Part shown: piece after piece, positions 26,027 through 34,212 of the stretch
Position numbering within the stretch: position 1 is the first letter of the stretch
Layout of the letters: the number at the start of each line of letters is the position of its first letter
From: Paenibacillus glycanilyticus
GTDB lineage: Bacteria > Bacillota > Bacilli > Paenibacillales > Paenibacillaceae
NCBI RefSeq assembly: GCF_030161375.1
Contig: NZ_BSSQ01000011.1
Coordinates: 191,041-255,040 of the forward strand
Direction of reading: 5' to 3'
Length of the DNA: 64,000 bases
Translations under genes and position numbers: made by a program
Notes under the pieces: model-generated
Told to the model about the DNA's origin: nothing
What the model saw: the letters and a program-made list of their open reading frames with translations, nothing else
Database searches by the model: none

Positions 26027-27979
26027 GTGTTGCTGATGGCGGATCTATATAATTATCGTCAGGCGTTAGATGAGGCTGCCTTCGCAGCCCATCTTGTAGA
26101 AGAAGATACAAGAACCATATGGTTTGAACACGAAGATATTCAGGCTGCGGACGAGCCGTATTTGCTGCCGCTGCTTGGCGAGACTTTTACAAGCTGGCGG
26201 AAAGATACCGATGAACAGGGAATGTCGGCGAACGGATTTTTTGTATTGACGGATTTGACCGGCAACGTGATCGGATCAGCCGGAACGTTAGGAATGGACC
26301 GGTTATCGGAGGCATTAGCAATTGCTAAGCGAGCTGCGTCGGTTGCTACAAAGACGGCGGGAACGACAGAAGATGAGCAAGGGATGGTTGCCGTTCCCAT
26401 CTTAACTCGTTCGGATCGTCGACCTTTTTGTGTTCTTGTATATGTAACGGAACACATCGCTAGCCAGCAAGCTGACACGGTGGCACAGCTAAGCGCCATG
26501 CATTTTCGGACATGCTTTTACCGGAGATTTGAGCAGCTGTTTATTAAAGACCTTCTATTATATCAGAAGCGAACCGATAAGGAAGCAAGCAGGCGCGATG
26601 CTTTGTTTCTGGCCGCGAAGCGGCTGTATGACCAGTTTGACGTGTCATCGGTCTTATCTGAAATGCTCAGCAGTCTGGAACAGTTGTATCCGGAATCGGT
26701 AGCCCAATTATATCTGTCGCAGGATCATGTGAACGGAGATCCCCGCGTGAAGCCGCTTGTATTCAAGAACGCTGCCCATGATCTCGTCGCCAAATCGTTC
26801 CTGGAAGGCAAACTGGTGACCGAGCTGGACCGGGACGGGACAAAACGGCTTGCGGTGCCTATGACAGGCAAGCAATCGGCTTACGGCGTATTATGTTTGA
26901 CCGTTAACGCTACCCGTTGGGACGATGCGGATTTGCCGGCCTTTCTATTATTGGCCGACACGGCAGGCTCGGCCTTTGAGAATGCGAAGTTATACGAGCA
27001 GTCGAATCTTCTTATTAATGAGCTTAGGCTGATTAATGAACTGACGAAGAGGCTTAATCAGTCGCTGAAGCTGAAGGAAATTTTTAAATTTGCATCATCC
27101 GAGCTTCTTAACGTATTTAAAGCGGATTATTGCTGCGTGCTACAGCTTAACAAAGAGAAAAATCAATTTGTCGTCACGGCAAGCAACATTCCGGTCATGG
27201 CAAATGAACACTTCTCGCCGGAATACGGGTTCTGCGGGATCGTCTATCGGACGAAGGAACCGCTCATTATTTCGGATTATTGGCACACGAGAGTGGTAAG
27301 CTCTAAGCTTATGGATAATACGGGTGCCCGTTCGCTCATCGCGACGCCGATTATGGTCGATTCAGAAGTTGTTGGGGTCATAATGGTTGCCCATAAGAGC
27401 GCGAATTACTTCTCTTACGACAATTATAAACTTCTCCAGGTGATGTCTACCCATATTGGACTTGCGATCACGAACGCTTCCCTGCACGCCGAAGTGCGAA
27501 GAATGGTTATTACGGATAATTTAACGGGGCTGCATGCACGACATTACTTGAACGAGCAAATTCAAAGCCGTCAACGGAAAGACCCGCTTGGAGCGCTTAT
27601 TCTCGTAGATATCGATCATTTCAAACAAATTAATGATACGTATGGCCATCAGGTAGGCGATCAAATTCTGGTGCATGTTAGCAATATCATCCGGAATTCT
27701 ATCCGACAGGGCGATATCGCGGCAAGGTGGGGCGGGGAGGAGCTGGCAGTATATCTGCCAGGTATCCGTTCCGACCAGGCTTATCGCATTGCCGAGCGAA
27801 TCCGGACACATGTAGAAGCAGAGACGCAACCGGTTGTAACGGTATCTTGCGGTGTGTCCGAATGGACCTTCGAGAACGAGAAGATCAGTGTTGAATCCTT
27901 GTTCTACCGAGCCGATATGGCGCTGTACGAAGCGAAGAACAACGGCAGAAACCGAATTTATATCGGACAGGCTAATTAA
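26027..27979 (+). CDS. GAF-domain diguanylate cyclase
   Basis: Makes cyclic di-GMP from two GTP. 650 aa, soluble. Residues 1-170 form a GAF-like region with weak motifs. A second GAF-like domain covers about 195-330, and a clear GAF domain about 345-485 (GFCGIVYRTKEPLIISDYW). The GGDEF domain runs from about 490 to the end. Its active loop reads GGEEL, a functional variant, and RQGD five residues before it is an intact inhibitory I-site (RxxD), so product inhibition is expected. Start is GTG 26027 or ATG 26036. It stands alone; there is no EAL partner nearby. Confidence 0.9.
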   Translation: MLLMADLYNYRQALDEAAFAAHLVEEDTRTIWFEHEDIQAADEPYLLPLLGETFTSWRKDTDEQGMSANGFFVLTDLTGNVIGSAGTLGMDRLSEALAIAKRAASVATKTAGTTEDEQGMVAVPILTRSDRRPFCVLVYVTEHIASQQADTVAQLSAMHFRTCFYRRFEQLFIKDLLLYQKRTDKEASRRDALFLAAKRLYDQFDVSSVLSEMLSSLEQLYPESVAQLYLSQDHVNGDPRVKPLVFKNAAHDLVAKSFLEGKLVTELDRDGTKRLAVPMTGKQSAYGVLCLTVNATRWDDADLPAFLLLADTAGSAFENAKLYEQSNLLINELRLINELTKRLNQSLKLKEIFKFASSELLNVFKADYCCVLQLNKEKNQFVVTASNIPVMANEHFSPEYGFCGIVYRTKEPLIISDYWHTRVVSSKLMDNTGARSLIATPIMVDSEVVGVIMVAHKSANYFSYDNYKLLQVMSTHIGLAITNASLHAEVRRMVITDNLTGLHARHYLNEQIQSRQRKDPLGALILVDIDHFKQINDTYGHQVGDQILVHVSNIIRNSIRQGDIAARWGGEELAVYLPGIRSDQAYRIAERIRTHVEAETQPVVTVSCGVSEWTFENEKISVESLFYRADMALYEAKNNGRNRIYIGQAN

Positions 27980-27992
27980 ATCCACAATGGAA

Positions 27993-28020
27993 GGACACCT
28001 AACGGGTGTCTTTTCTTTTT
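27993..28020 (+). terminator. Terminator after the diguanylate cyclase gene
   Basis: GACACC pairs with GGTGTC around TAACG, followed by TTTTCTTTTTTT. Confidence 0.65.
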
Positions 28021-28103
28021 TTGTCAGCATTCGAATAAGGCTCTGTCCGTTAAGGGGACGCTAAGATCATGCGTAATGTTTCAATGAAAGGTGATGTGGT
28101 TAA

Positions 28104-28784
28104 ATGAGAATCATCAAACATACCCTTGCTGGCTTGCTTCTTGCGGCACTTGCTTGTTCCTTGGCAGGGTGCGCAACATCCAGCCGCCCGCCGGAGGAAT
28201 GGCTGAACATGTCGATCGCAGGTTTGGCGGGCACGGATCAGTATGCTTTTTCCGGTCAAACGACCATATACTCAGCAGAGGGCTGGGCATATGCTCCACG
28301 TACCTTTCAAGGACGCATCGAAGAGCATACGAACCTTCATGCCAAAGGGGATGATGGCAAAGATCTTGCGTGGAGTCCGATTGAATTGCTGAACAAGGTG
28401 AAAAGCGCGGATAAAAAAGTAAGCTTCAACAAGGCGGCTACAACTGCGGATACGGTAGCTTTGCTCGTTCAACTAAATGAAGAAGATGCTAATAAGCTTT
28501 GGAAAGAGCAACTTCAACAGGAGATGAATGTGCTTGCGGCCAAAGCTCCTTTGGAGGATGGCGCATACAAGAAAGCCTGGACGAAGGAGTATAACCAATC
28601 CCGCGAGCAGATGGAGCAAATGCTGAAGTCACTGCAAGTTCAGTCCCAATATGAAGTTTTGATCGACCGCTCTAGTCTTGTTCCGCTTAAGCTGGCTGAG
28701 CATACTTCGTTTAAATATTCTCTTTCCGGGCAAAAGAAGCAGGAGAAACGGGATACAAGCGTTACATTTGGTTCTTTTCAATAA
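28104..28784 (+). CDS. Putative lipoprotein, function unknown
   Basis: 226 aa. The N-terminus is a lipoprotein signal peptide: basic start (MRIIKH), hydrophobic core, and lipobox LAGC with the modifiable Cys near residue 23. The mature part is soluble, begins ATSSRPPEEWLNM, and has a central helical stretch rich in Glu and Gln (EQLQQEMNVLAAKAPLEDG). The last third (EVLIDRSSLVPLKLAEHTSF) resembles the beta-rich end of LolA/LppX-like extracellular domains, but the resemblance is too weak for a call. AAAGGTGAT precedes the ATG. Confidence 0.8.
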   Translation: MRIIKHTLAGLLLAALACSLAGCATSSRPPEEWLNMSIAGLAGTDQYAFSGQTTIYSAEGWAYAPRTFQGRIEEHTNLHAKGDDGKDLAWSPIELLNKVKSADKKVSFNKAATTADTVALLVQLNEEDANKLWKEQLQQEMNVLAAKAPLEDGAYKKAWTKEYNQSREQMEQMLKSLQVQSQYEVLIDRSSLVPLKLAEHTSFKYSLSGQKKQEKRDTSVTFGSFQ

Positions 28785-28879
28785 AGGAGAACTGTTCAAC
28801 AAAGAAGCAACATGCTAATATGTTCGAAGGCTGTTTTTTGCAAAAAGCAGCGCTGATAAGTAATGGAGGTTAGAGAAAG

Positions 28880-29995
28880 ATGCGTGATGCAAGACTACAG
28901 AAGCTGGCGGCTAATCTTGTCGGCTACTCAATTGATGTACAGCCTGGTGAAAATGTCCTGATTGATTTGATCGGGCTTGAGCTTGAGCTTGGGAAATGTT
29001 TGATTGAAGAAGTGACCAAACGCGGCGGAAGACCGTTTGTAGAGCTGAGCGACCGTTCCGTTCTCCGGACGATGCTGACGCATGCAACGAAGGAACAGAT
29101 TGAGATCTGGTCGAAGCATGATCTAGCCCGCATGGAGCAAATGCAAGGTTATATCGGCGTGCGTTCGGGTTCGAACGTAAATGAACTCTCCGACGTGCCC
29201 AAAGAGAACATGCGTTTATACGAGCAATTATATACCCATCCCGTACATATGGAGGAGCGGGTGAAACGGACGAAGTGGGTTGTACTCCGTTATCCGACTC
29301 CATCGATGGCGCAGCTGGCGAATATGAGCACAGAAGCGTTTGAGGATTTCTATTTTGATGTTTGTAATCTTGATTATGCGAAGATGGACCGCGCTCAAGA
29401 TCCGCTGCAAGCTTTGATGTCCCGTACGGATAAAGTCCGCATCGTATCGCCGGGTACGGATTTGACGTTCTCGATCAAAGAGATCGGCGCGAAAAAATGC
29501 TCCGGCCAGCGCAATATTCCGGACGGCGAAGTATTCTCCGCACCGGTTCGGGATTCGGTGAACGGTGTCATTACCTATAACGCGCCTAGCGTATATTCCG
29601 GCACTACGTTCCAAAATATCTCGTTTACTTTCGAGAACGGCAAGATCGTTCAAGCAACAAGCAACGATACGAAGAAGCTGAACGAAATTTTGGATAGCGA
29701 TGAAGGCGCCCGTTATATCGGGGAATTTGCGATCGGCTTTAACCCGTACATTATGCATCCGATGAATGATATTTTGTTTGATGAGAAAATCGCGGGAAGC
29801 CTGCATTTCACGCCAGGCCAGGCTTACGAAGAAACGGATAACGGCAATCGTTCTTCCATTCATTGGGATTTAGTATTGATTCAACGTCCGGAATACGGCG
29901 GCGGTGAAATTTATTTCGACGACGTATTAATCCGCAAGGACGGCGTATTCGTGCTTCCAGAGCTGGAAGGCCTAAATTCCGAAAATTTGAAATAA
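28880..29995 (+). CDS. M29-family aminopeptidase (AmpS/PepS type)
   Basis: Cytoplasmic metal-dependent aminopeptidase removing N-terminal residues from peptides. 371 aa, near the AmpS/PepS length of about 410. C-terminal metal-binding motifs of the family are present: NIPDGEVFSAPV with its Glu, GEFAIGFNP, EKIAGSLHFTPGQAYEETD and the final HWDLVLIQRPEYGGGEIYFD. The N-terminal half is the dimer-forming domain (VQPGENVLIDLIGLELEL). GGAGG lies before the ATG. Its neighbours are unrelated. Confidence 0.9.
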   Translation: MRDARLQKLAANLVGYSIDVQPGENVLIDLIGLELELGKCLIEEVTKRGGRPFVELSDRSVLRTMLTHATKEQIEIWSKHDLARMEQMQGYIGVRSGSNVNELSDVPKENMRLYEQLYTHPVHMEERVKRTKWVVLRYPTPSMAQLANMSTEAFEDFYFDVCNLDYAKMDRAQDPLQALMSRTDKVRIVSPGTDLTFSIKEIGAKKCSGQRNIPDGEVFSAPVRDSVNGVITYNAPSVYSGTTFQNISFTFENGKIVQATSNDTKKLNEILDSDEGARYIGEFAIGFNPYIMHPMNDILFDEKIAGSLHFTPGQAYEETDNGNRSSIHWDLVLIQRPEYGGGEIYFDDVLIRKDGVFVLPELEGLNSENLK

Positions 29996-30097
29996 ATGAA
30001 AATGAAGCGTTTTTGAACTTTACACTTGATGGATGATATATTTCAGGTTATCATGAGTTCAAGGAAAGCTTTACTAATTTATCTGGAGGGATTACCC

Positions 30098-30340
30098 ATG
30101 TCCAACAATGCAGCTATCGTAGAAATTTCTCAAGCGGCTAGCCAATTCCGCTCCTCAATCGTTCTGCAAGCCGACAACAAATATATCGATGTGAAGAGCA
30201 TTCTTGGACTGTTTACGACGCTGGTAGGCGGCCACGCTTACGAGCTTCATGTTCATGGTCCGGATGCTGAAGAAGCAAAAGCAAAGATGGCTGAAATTTT
30301 CGCCAAACATAATTTGAACATTACGGTTATTAGCGAATAG
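30098..30340 (+). CDS. HPr/Crh-like protein lacking the phosphorylatable histidine
   Basis: 80 aa of the HPr fold. Helix A (AAIVEISQAASQF), strand SSIVLQADNKYID, the HPr-kinase loop VKSILG with Ser34 (HPr Ser46), YELHVHGPDAEEA and the last helix all align. The segment with His15 and Arg17 reads N3 and A5, and the usual first beta-strand before it is missing. After the last helix an extra strand-like NITVISE is present. It therefore cannot relay phosphate from Enzyme I but could be seryl-phosphorylated and act with CcpA, as Crh does. The ATG has an ideal GGAGG. The frame upstream to 30026 is open but does not look like an HPr N-terminus. Confidence 0.82.
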   Translation: MSNNAAIVEISQAASQFRSSIVLQADNKYIDVKSILGLFTTLVGGHAYELHVHGPDAEEAKAKMAEIFAKHNLNITVISE

Positions 30341-30356
30341 TACCGTTTAGATTCAC

Positions 30357-30398
30357 AAAAAAAGCGTTTCTTCTTCTGAAAAGAAGAAACGCTTTTTT
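30357..30398 (+). terminator. Terminator after the Crh-like gene
   Basis: AAAGCGTTTCTTCTT pairs perfectly with AAGAAGAAACGCTTT around CTGAA, followed by Ts. Confidence 0.9.
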
Positions 30399-30407
30399 GT
30401 TTTGTCC

Positions 30408-30436
30408 TTGTGTATTAGCTCTTTTTCGTCTAATAT
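30408..30436 (+). promoter_or_regulatory. Candidate promoter of ylaN
   Basis: TTGTGT (30408-30413), 17 bp, TAATAT (30431-30436); 44 bp before the start codon. Confidence 0.55.
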
Positions 30437-30480
30437 AAAAGATATAGACGACGGCGGGTACACGCACAGGGGGGAAAACG

Positions 30481-30768
30481 ATGTCTTCACCGGAAGTCAC
30501 GATTCAATTGCATGAGAAAGCGCTTCGTCTCCTAACGGAAGATGCAAGTAAAATAGAAAAACTTATCGAAGTTCAGATGGAGAACTTGACGACCCGTCAA
30601 TGTCCGCTGTACGAGGAAGTTTTGGACACGCAAATGTATGGATTCTCGCGGGAGATTGACTTTGCTGTGCGCGCGGGATTGATTGCCGAGCAAAGCGGGA
30701 AAGAGATGTTAAGCCGGTTGGAACGTAACTTGGCTCAATTGTATGAAGCACTAAATAATAAAGAGTAG
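30481..30768 (+). CDS. ylaN: YlaN family protein (UPF0358)
   Basis: 95 aa, all-helical. The family block [20 protein letters not shown] followed by [17 protein letters not shown] is nearly as in B. subtilis YlaN. YlaN is required in Bacillus under iron-replete rich growth and has been reported to bind the iron repressor Fur. AGGGGGG precedes the ATG. In Bacillus ylaN is next to ftsW; here ftsW is about 2 kb away on the other strand. Confidence 0.93.
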   Translation: MSSPEVTIQLHEKALRLLTEDASKIEKLIEVQMENLTTRQCPLYEEVLDTQMYGFSREIDFAVRAGLIAEQSGKEMLSRLERNLAQLYEALNNKE

Positions 30769-30795
30769 ACTCCAACGGGAGCCTACTCTTTTTTT
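30763..30795. terminator. Terminator between ylaN and the antiporter gene
   Basis: GAGTAG plus CTCC pairs with GGAG plus CTACTC around AACG, followed by seven Ts on the + strand; it overlaps the ylaN stop codon. Confidence 0.8.
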
Positions 30796-30805
30796 GTTTA
30801 TTCGA

Positions 30806-31864
30806 TCATACGAGATAGAAAGCAACGCCCAAAATGACATATACCATAAGAAGCAGGAAGCCTTCATACCAGTTGGTCGTACCGTCACGAGATACGGATT
30901 TGGCAATAAAGACGGATACGCCAATCGCGGTTAGCTCGATCGGTGTGAAGATTATGTCCATCGTATTGCCCATAAACGTACTAATGAGGATCAGAACAGG
31001 GGCTACGAACAAGGCGATCTGCAAGCTGCTGCCGATGGCAATCTCTACGGCTGCGCCGATTTTGTTCTTCATCGCGAGCATAACCGCTGCGCTATGCTCA
31101 GCCGCGTTACCGATAATCGCAATGACAAACGCACCTACAAACAGTTCAGAGAGACCAAACTTCTCCGTAAAGCTGTCAAGCGTATGAACAAGCCATTCGC
31201 TGACGAAAGCGACCATTACGGTTGCGACAATCAGCATGATGACGGATACGCCTTTGGACCAGGCTGGTTCTTCGCCATGATCGGCATTCATATCTTTATC
31301 CGCAAGGACATCCTTGTGCGTGATCATAGAGAAAACAAGCCACAGCAGATAAGAAACGATCAGGATGCATGCAACCGTAATGCTGAGGAAATGATCTTTG
31401 TTCAAGGTGAAATGCTCTGCGCCAACAAATACAGCGGGTACAAATAAACCAATGACAGCCATAATCATAAGCGTCGCGTTATGTTCCGCCAATTGATTAT
31501 TGAAAAATTGCTGTTTAAACTTGATGCCGCCCGCTAAAAGACTAATACCAAGTACAAGCAAGAGGTTGCCGATAATCGAACCGGTAATACTTGCTTTAAC
31601 GGTTTCAAACAAACCTTCTTTGACAAGGAAGATCGCGATGATCAGCTCAGCCGCGTTGCCAAACGTGGCGTTAAGAAAGCCGCCAAGCCGCTGTCCGGCG
31701 TAATGGGCAACACTTTCCGTCGCTTTGCCAAGAAAACCTGCTACAAATACAACGGCGATGGCGGAAATGATAAATTGGAGCGTCATGTCCCAGTGGGCAA
31801 AATGCCCGAGGGCGCTCAGGGCGAACGTCAAGATTAATCCGCCAAAAAACAGTTTCTGTCTCAC
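30806..31864 (-). CDS. Calcium/proton antiporter (CaCA family)
   Basis: Integral membrane exchanger of the Cax/ChaA group, 352 aa with about 11 membrane segments. The two alpha-repeats each carry the acidic signature: GNAAELIIAIFLVKEG (first half) and GNAAEHSAAVMLAMKNK (second half). Between them is an acidic cytoplasmic loop (LADKDMNADHGEEP). B. subtilis ChaA (YfkE) is the nearest known type. GTG at 31864 fits the AGGTGG ribosome site best; an in-frame GTG at 31873 is possible. It probably exports Ca2+ in exchange for protons. Confidence 0.9.
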   Translation of the reverse strand: MRQKLFFGGLILTFALSALGHFAHWDMTLQFIISAIAVVFVAGFLGKATESVAHYAGQRLGGFLNATFGNAAELIIAIFLVKEGLFETVKASITGSIIGNLLLVLGISLLAGGIKFKQQFFNNQLAEHNATLMIMAVIGLFVPAVFVGAEHFTLNKDHFLSITVACILIVSYLLWLVFSMITHKDVLADKDMNADHGEEPAWSKGVSVIMLIVATVMVAFVSEWLVHTLDSFTEKFGLSELFVGAFVIAIIGNAAEHSAAVMLAMKNKIGAAVEIAIGSSLQIALFVAPVLILISTFMGNTMDIIFTPIELTAIGVSVFIAKSVSRDGTTNWYEGFLLLMVYVILGVAFYLV

Positions 31865-31908
31865 CAATTCCACCTCTTCAAATTATGTAGATCTAAAAAT
31901 CATTATTA

Positions 31909-31937
31909 ATCATAACGAAAAAAGACAACCATGTAAA
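31909..31937 (-). promoter_or_regulatory. Promoter of the Ca2+/H+ antiporter gene
   Basis: Minus strand TTTACA (31937-31932), 17 bp, TATGAT (31914-31909). Confidence 0.6.
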
Positions 31938-31985
31938 CTTTTCCAAAAAATATGAGAGGAGGTTCGTTTAGTTGAACTTCCTTTC

Positions 31986-32014
31986 TTGCTTCAAGTTGAA
32001 CCATCCATTACAAT
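31986..32014 (+). promoter_or_regulatory. Promoter of the Asp23-family gene
   Basis: TTGCTT (31986-31991), 17 bp, TACAAT (32009-32014), 34 bp before the ATG. Confidence 0.5.
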
Positions 32015-32047
32015 AATGGTATATGGCAAATTGAGGAGTGGAATAAC

Positions 32048-32431
32048 ATGAACGAGGACCTTCAAACAGGCATTATCCGTATTTCAGACGATGTAGTGGC
32101 AACGATTGCAGGACTCGCTGCGCTTGAGACTCCAGGCATTGCCGGAATGTCGGGCGGTATTTCCGAAGGACTGGCGAAACGCCTTAGCGGTAAAAACGTG
32201 CAAAAAGGTGTTTCCGTGGAAGTTGGCCAGCTGGAAGCGGCAATCGACCTTCGCGTTATCGTACATTATGGCATTCCGATTCAAGAGGTCTGCAGACAGC
32301 TGCAGCTGAATGTTAGAGAATCGGTTGAGAATATGACCGGTCTTAATGTAGTGGAAGTAAACGTAAAAGTTGAAGGCGTAGCTTTCAAAGAAGAGGAAAC
32401 ATCGGAAGAACCGCAGCTTCGTTTGAAATAA
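32048..32431 (+). CDS. Asp23/Gls24 family envelope stress protein
   Basis: 127 aa of the DUF322 family (B. subtilis YqhY, YloU; S. aureus Asp23). The body reads IRISDDVVATIAGLAALETPGIAGM, then KGVSVEVGQLEAAIDLRVIVHYG, and helix IQEVCRQLQLNVRESVENMTG, followed by a charged tail. Members sit at the membrane or affect acetyl-CoA carboxylase activity. GAGGAG precedes the ATG. Single gene with its own promoter and a shared terminator. Confidence 0.92.
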   Translation: MNEDLQTGIIRISDDVVATIAGLAALETPGIAGMSGGISEGLAKRLSGKNVQKGVSVEVGQLEAAIDLRVIVHYGIPIQEVCRQLQLNVRESVENMTGLNVVEVNVKVEGVAFKEEETSEEPQLRLK

Positions 32432-32451
32432 TTAAACATGCGGGACTACAT

Positions 32452-32495
32452 AAAAAAGGCTGAACCGTTATTGCTAACGGGTTCAGCCTTTTTTA
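32452..32495. terminator. Bidirectional terminator between the Asp23-family gene and ftsW
   Basis: AAAAAAGGCTGAACC-GTTA pairs with TAAC-GGGTTCAGCCTTTTTT; A-run on one side and T-run on the other serve both strands. Confidence 0.88.
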
Positions 32496-32503
32496 ATTTC
32501 AAC

Positions 32504-33676
32504 TTAGTTGCGTCTATTGCGTTCGGGCTTGTCCTGCTTGTTAGCCTCGCGCGAAATACTGAGAAGCACGCCGATACACATCAGGCAGACTAACAGGGAG
32601 GACCCCCCATAGCTGACAAAAGGCAGCGTAACGCCGGTCAGAGGAATCGCGCCGGTCACCCCGCCGACATTGATAAAGGCCTGTATGCCGAACAAAGCGA
32701 CAATTCCAACGCCAACAATGGTTCCGTAAGTATCCGGACAGCGCAGTGCTACGATAAGGGCGCGCCATAGGAACAAGAGGAAGAATAGGAGGAATAGACT
32801 CGCTCCAATAAATCCAAGCTCTTCCGCAATGACAGAGAAAATAAAATCATTATAAGGATAATCCAGGTAGTGCAGCTTTTGAACGCTTTCACCAAAGCCG
32901 GCTCCCGTAAATCCTCCATGACCAAGCGCCTGAAGGGAAGATACGAGCTGAAACCCGGTATTTTGCTGGTCGGCCAGCGGATCGGCGTATGATGTAAACC
33001 GTGCTATCCGGTATCCCCATTGCGTCGGATTGGTCGCCATTCCAATTGCGGCAAATATAATGGCAAAGATACCAAGTATTCCGCCTGTTACCGCTACTTG
33101 CTTCAGATTGGCCCCGCCGGCAATGATCATAATGCCCGCGCATGTAACGAGAACGAGACATGAACCTAAATCCGGTTGTTTCATAATAAGGACAACGAAT
33201 ATCCCTACCACGACCATGACCGGAACGAGTCCTTTCTTGAAGTCCCGGAATTTCTCGCCCTTCTTGGAGATCAGCGCTCCGAGGTAGAGAATCACTGCCA
33301 GCTTGGCCATCTCCGTTGGCTGGATCCCAAATGAACCGATGTAAAACCAGCTATGGGCGCCGTTAATATCGGGAGCGGTGAATGGCACGATCATCATCAT
33401 GATGAGTACGGGAATAAAAAAGAAAATATATCCCCGTTTAAACACCTGATAAGGAAGGTTCATCAGAAATAACATGGTAAAGACCCCGATAACGGTCCAC
33501 ATCAGCTGTCGTTTTGTAAAGTATAAGGCATCATTGTTGAATTTTGAGTTAATAAGGGCAATGTTCGAGCTTGCGCTGAACACCATGACCAGTCCAAATC
33601 CAACAAGCAATAGCGTTAAGATAAGGAGCAGAAAGTCCGGCCTGCCACGACTGCCATTCTGCTGAGTTTTCTTCAT
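32504..33676 (-). CDS. ftsW: SEDS peptidoglycan polymerase FtsW
   Basis: 390 aa with about ten membrane segments. Belongs to the FtsW/RodA/SpoVE family: lipid II polymerases working with a class B penicillin-binding protein. Signatures are VMVFSASSNIALI in the first segment, YIGSFGIQPTEMAKLAVILYL, KQPDLGSCLVLV with the essential Asp, NDFIFSVIAEELGF and ITGVTLPFVSYGGSS-like LTGVTLPFVSYGGSSLLV near the end. FtsW rather than RodA is chosen from the NDFIFSVIAEE and LPFVSYGGSS wording. The end of yugN lies 2 bp upstream, so the two share a transcript. Confidence 0.92.
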   Translation of the reverse strand: MKKTQQNGSRGRPDFLLLILTLLLVGFGLVMVFSASSNIALINSKFNNDALYFTKRQLMWTVIGVFTMLFLMNLPYQVFKRGYIFFFIPVLIMMMIVPFTAPDINGAHSWFYIGSFGIQPTEMAKLAVILYLGALISKKGEKFRDFKKGLVPVMVVVGIFVVLIMKQPDLGSCLVLVTCAGIMIIAGGANLKQVAVTGGILGIFAIIFAAIGMATNPTQWGYRIARFTSYADPLADQQNTGFQLVSSLQALGHGGFTGAGFGESVQKLHYLDYPYNDFIFSVIAEELGFIGASLFLLFFLLFLWRALIVALRCPDTYGTIVGVGIVALFGIQAFINVGGVTGAIPLTGVTLPFVSYGGSSLLVCLMCIGVLLSISREANKQDKPERNRRN

Positions 33677-33678
33677 CG

Positions 33679-34023
33679 TTAGGCAAGCAGCTGTTTCAGT
33701 TTCTCAAGTCGTTGATTCGCAACAGACATCAGCGGCTGAGGAATTGGCGATTCGTACTCAAGGCCATGAGGGAATGTAGCTTTGCCGATGTATACGTGTT
33801 CAATCTCAAGTACGGTATTCGGATTCTCCAGCTTTCCTTCAACCGCACGCGTATTGATGCGCAGGAAGTACTCCGATTTCGTTGCTGCGTCTTCCAGTTT
33901 CAGATCGTATGTAGCGCGATAGTACTCCCACTGCCAACGTACAAATCCAAGTTGCTCGGCAGACTCGTCCAGATGAGCCAGATCGCTTTGAAGGCCGTTA
34001 AGACCCGTATTCTCAATAATCAT
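33679..34023 (-). CDS. YugN-like family protein
   Basis: 114 aa. Matches the YugN family in length and in stretches LGFVRWQWEYYRATYDLKL and FPHGLEYESPIPQPL; the family has no known function. The second of two nearby ATGs (34023) is taken as start because AGGAGG (34037-34032) is eight bases before it and only two before the first ATG at 34029. It is followed at once by ftsW. Confidence 0.88.
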   Translation of the reverse strand: MIIENTGLNGLQSDLAHLDESAEQLGFVRWQWEYYRATYDLKLEDAATKSEYFLRINTRAVEGKLENPNTVLEIEHVYIGKATFPHGLEYESPIPQPLMSVANQRLEKLKQLLA

Positions 34024-34212
34024 CGTCATTTCCTCCTAAAAGTTGCTTGTGTACATTCTTTTCCCATGATAGTATGTTTCCCCAGTCAGCGCAAGACTTA
34101 CTCTATCCCCAGACCATGCATTCCCTATGCCTCGCCGTTTCATTCTGTTAAAATAGAAGGTAATCGTTCTAACCTATTAAGTTAACCTAACTTTGCTGGA
34201 GGTGTTCTCTAT

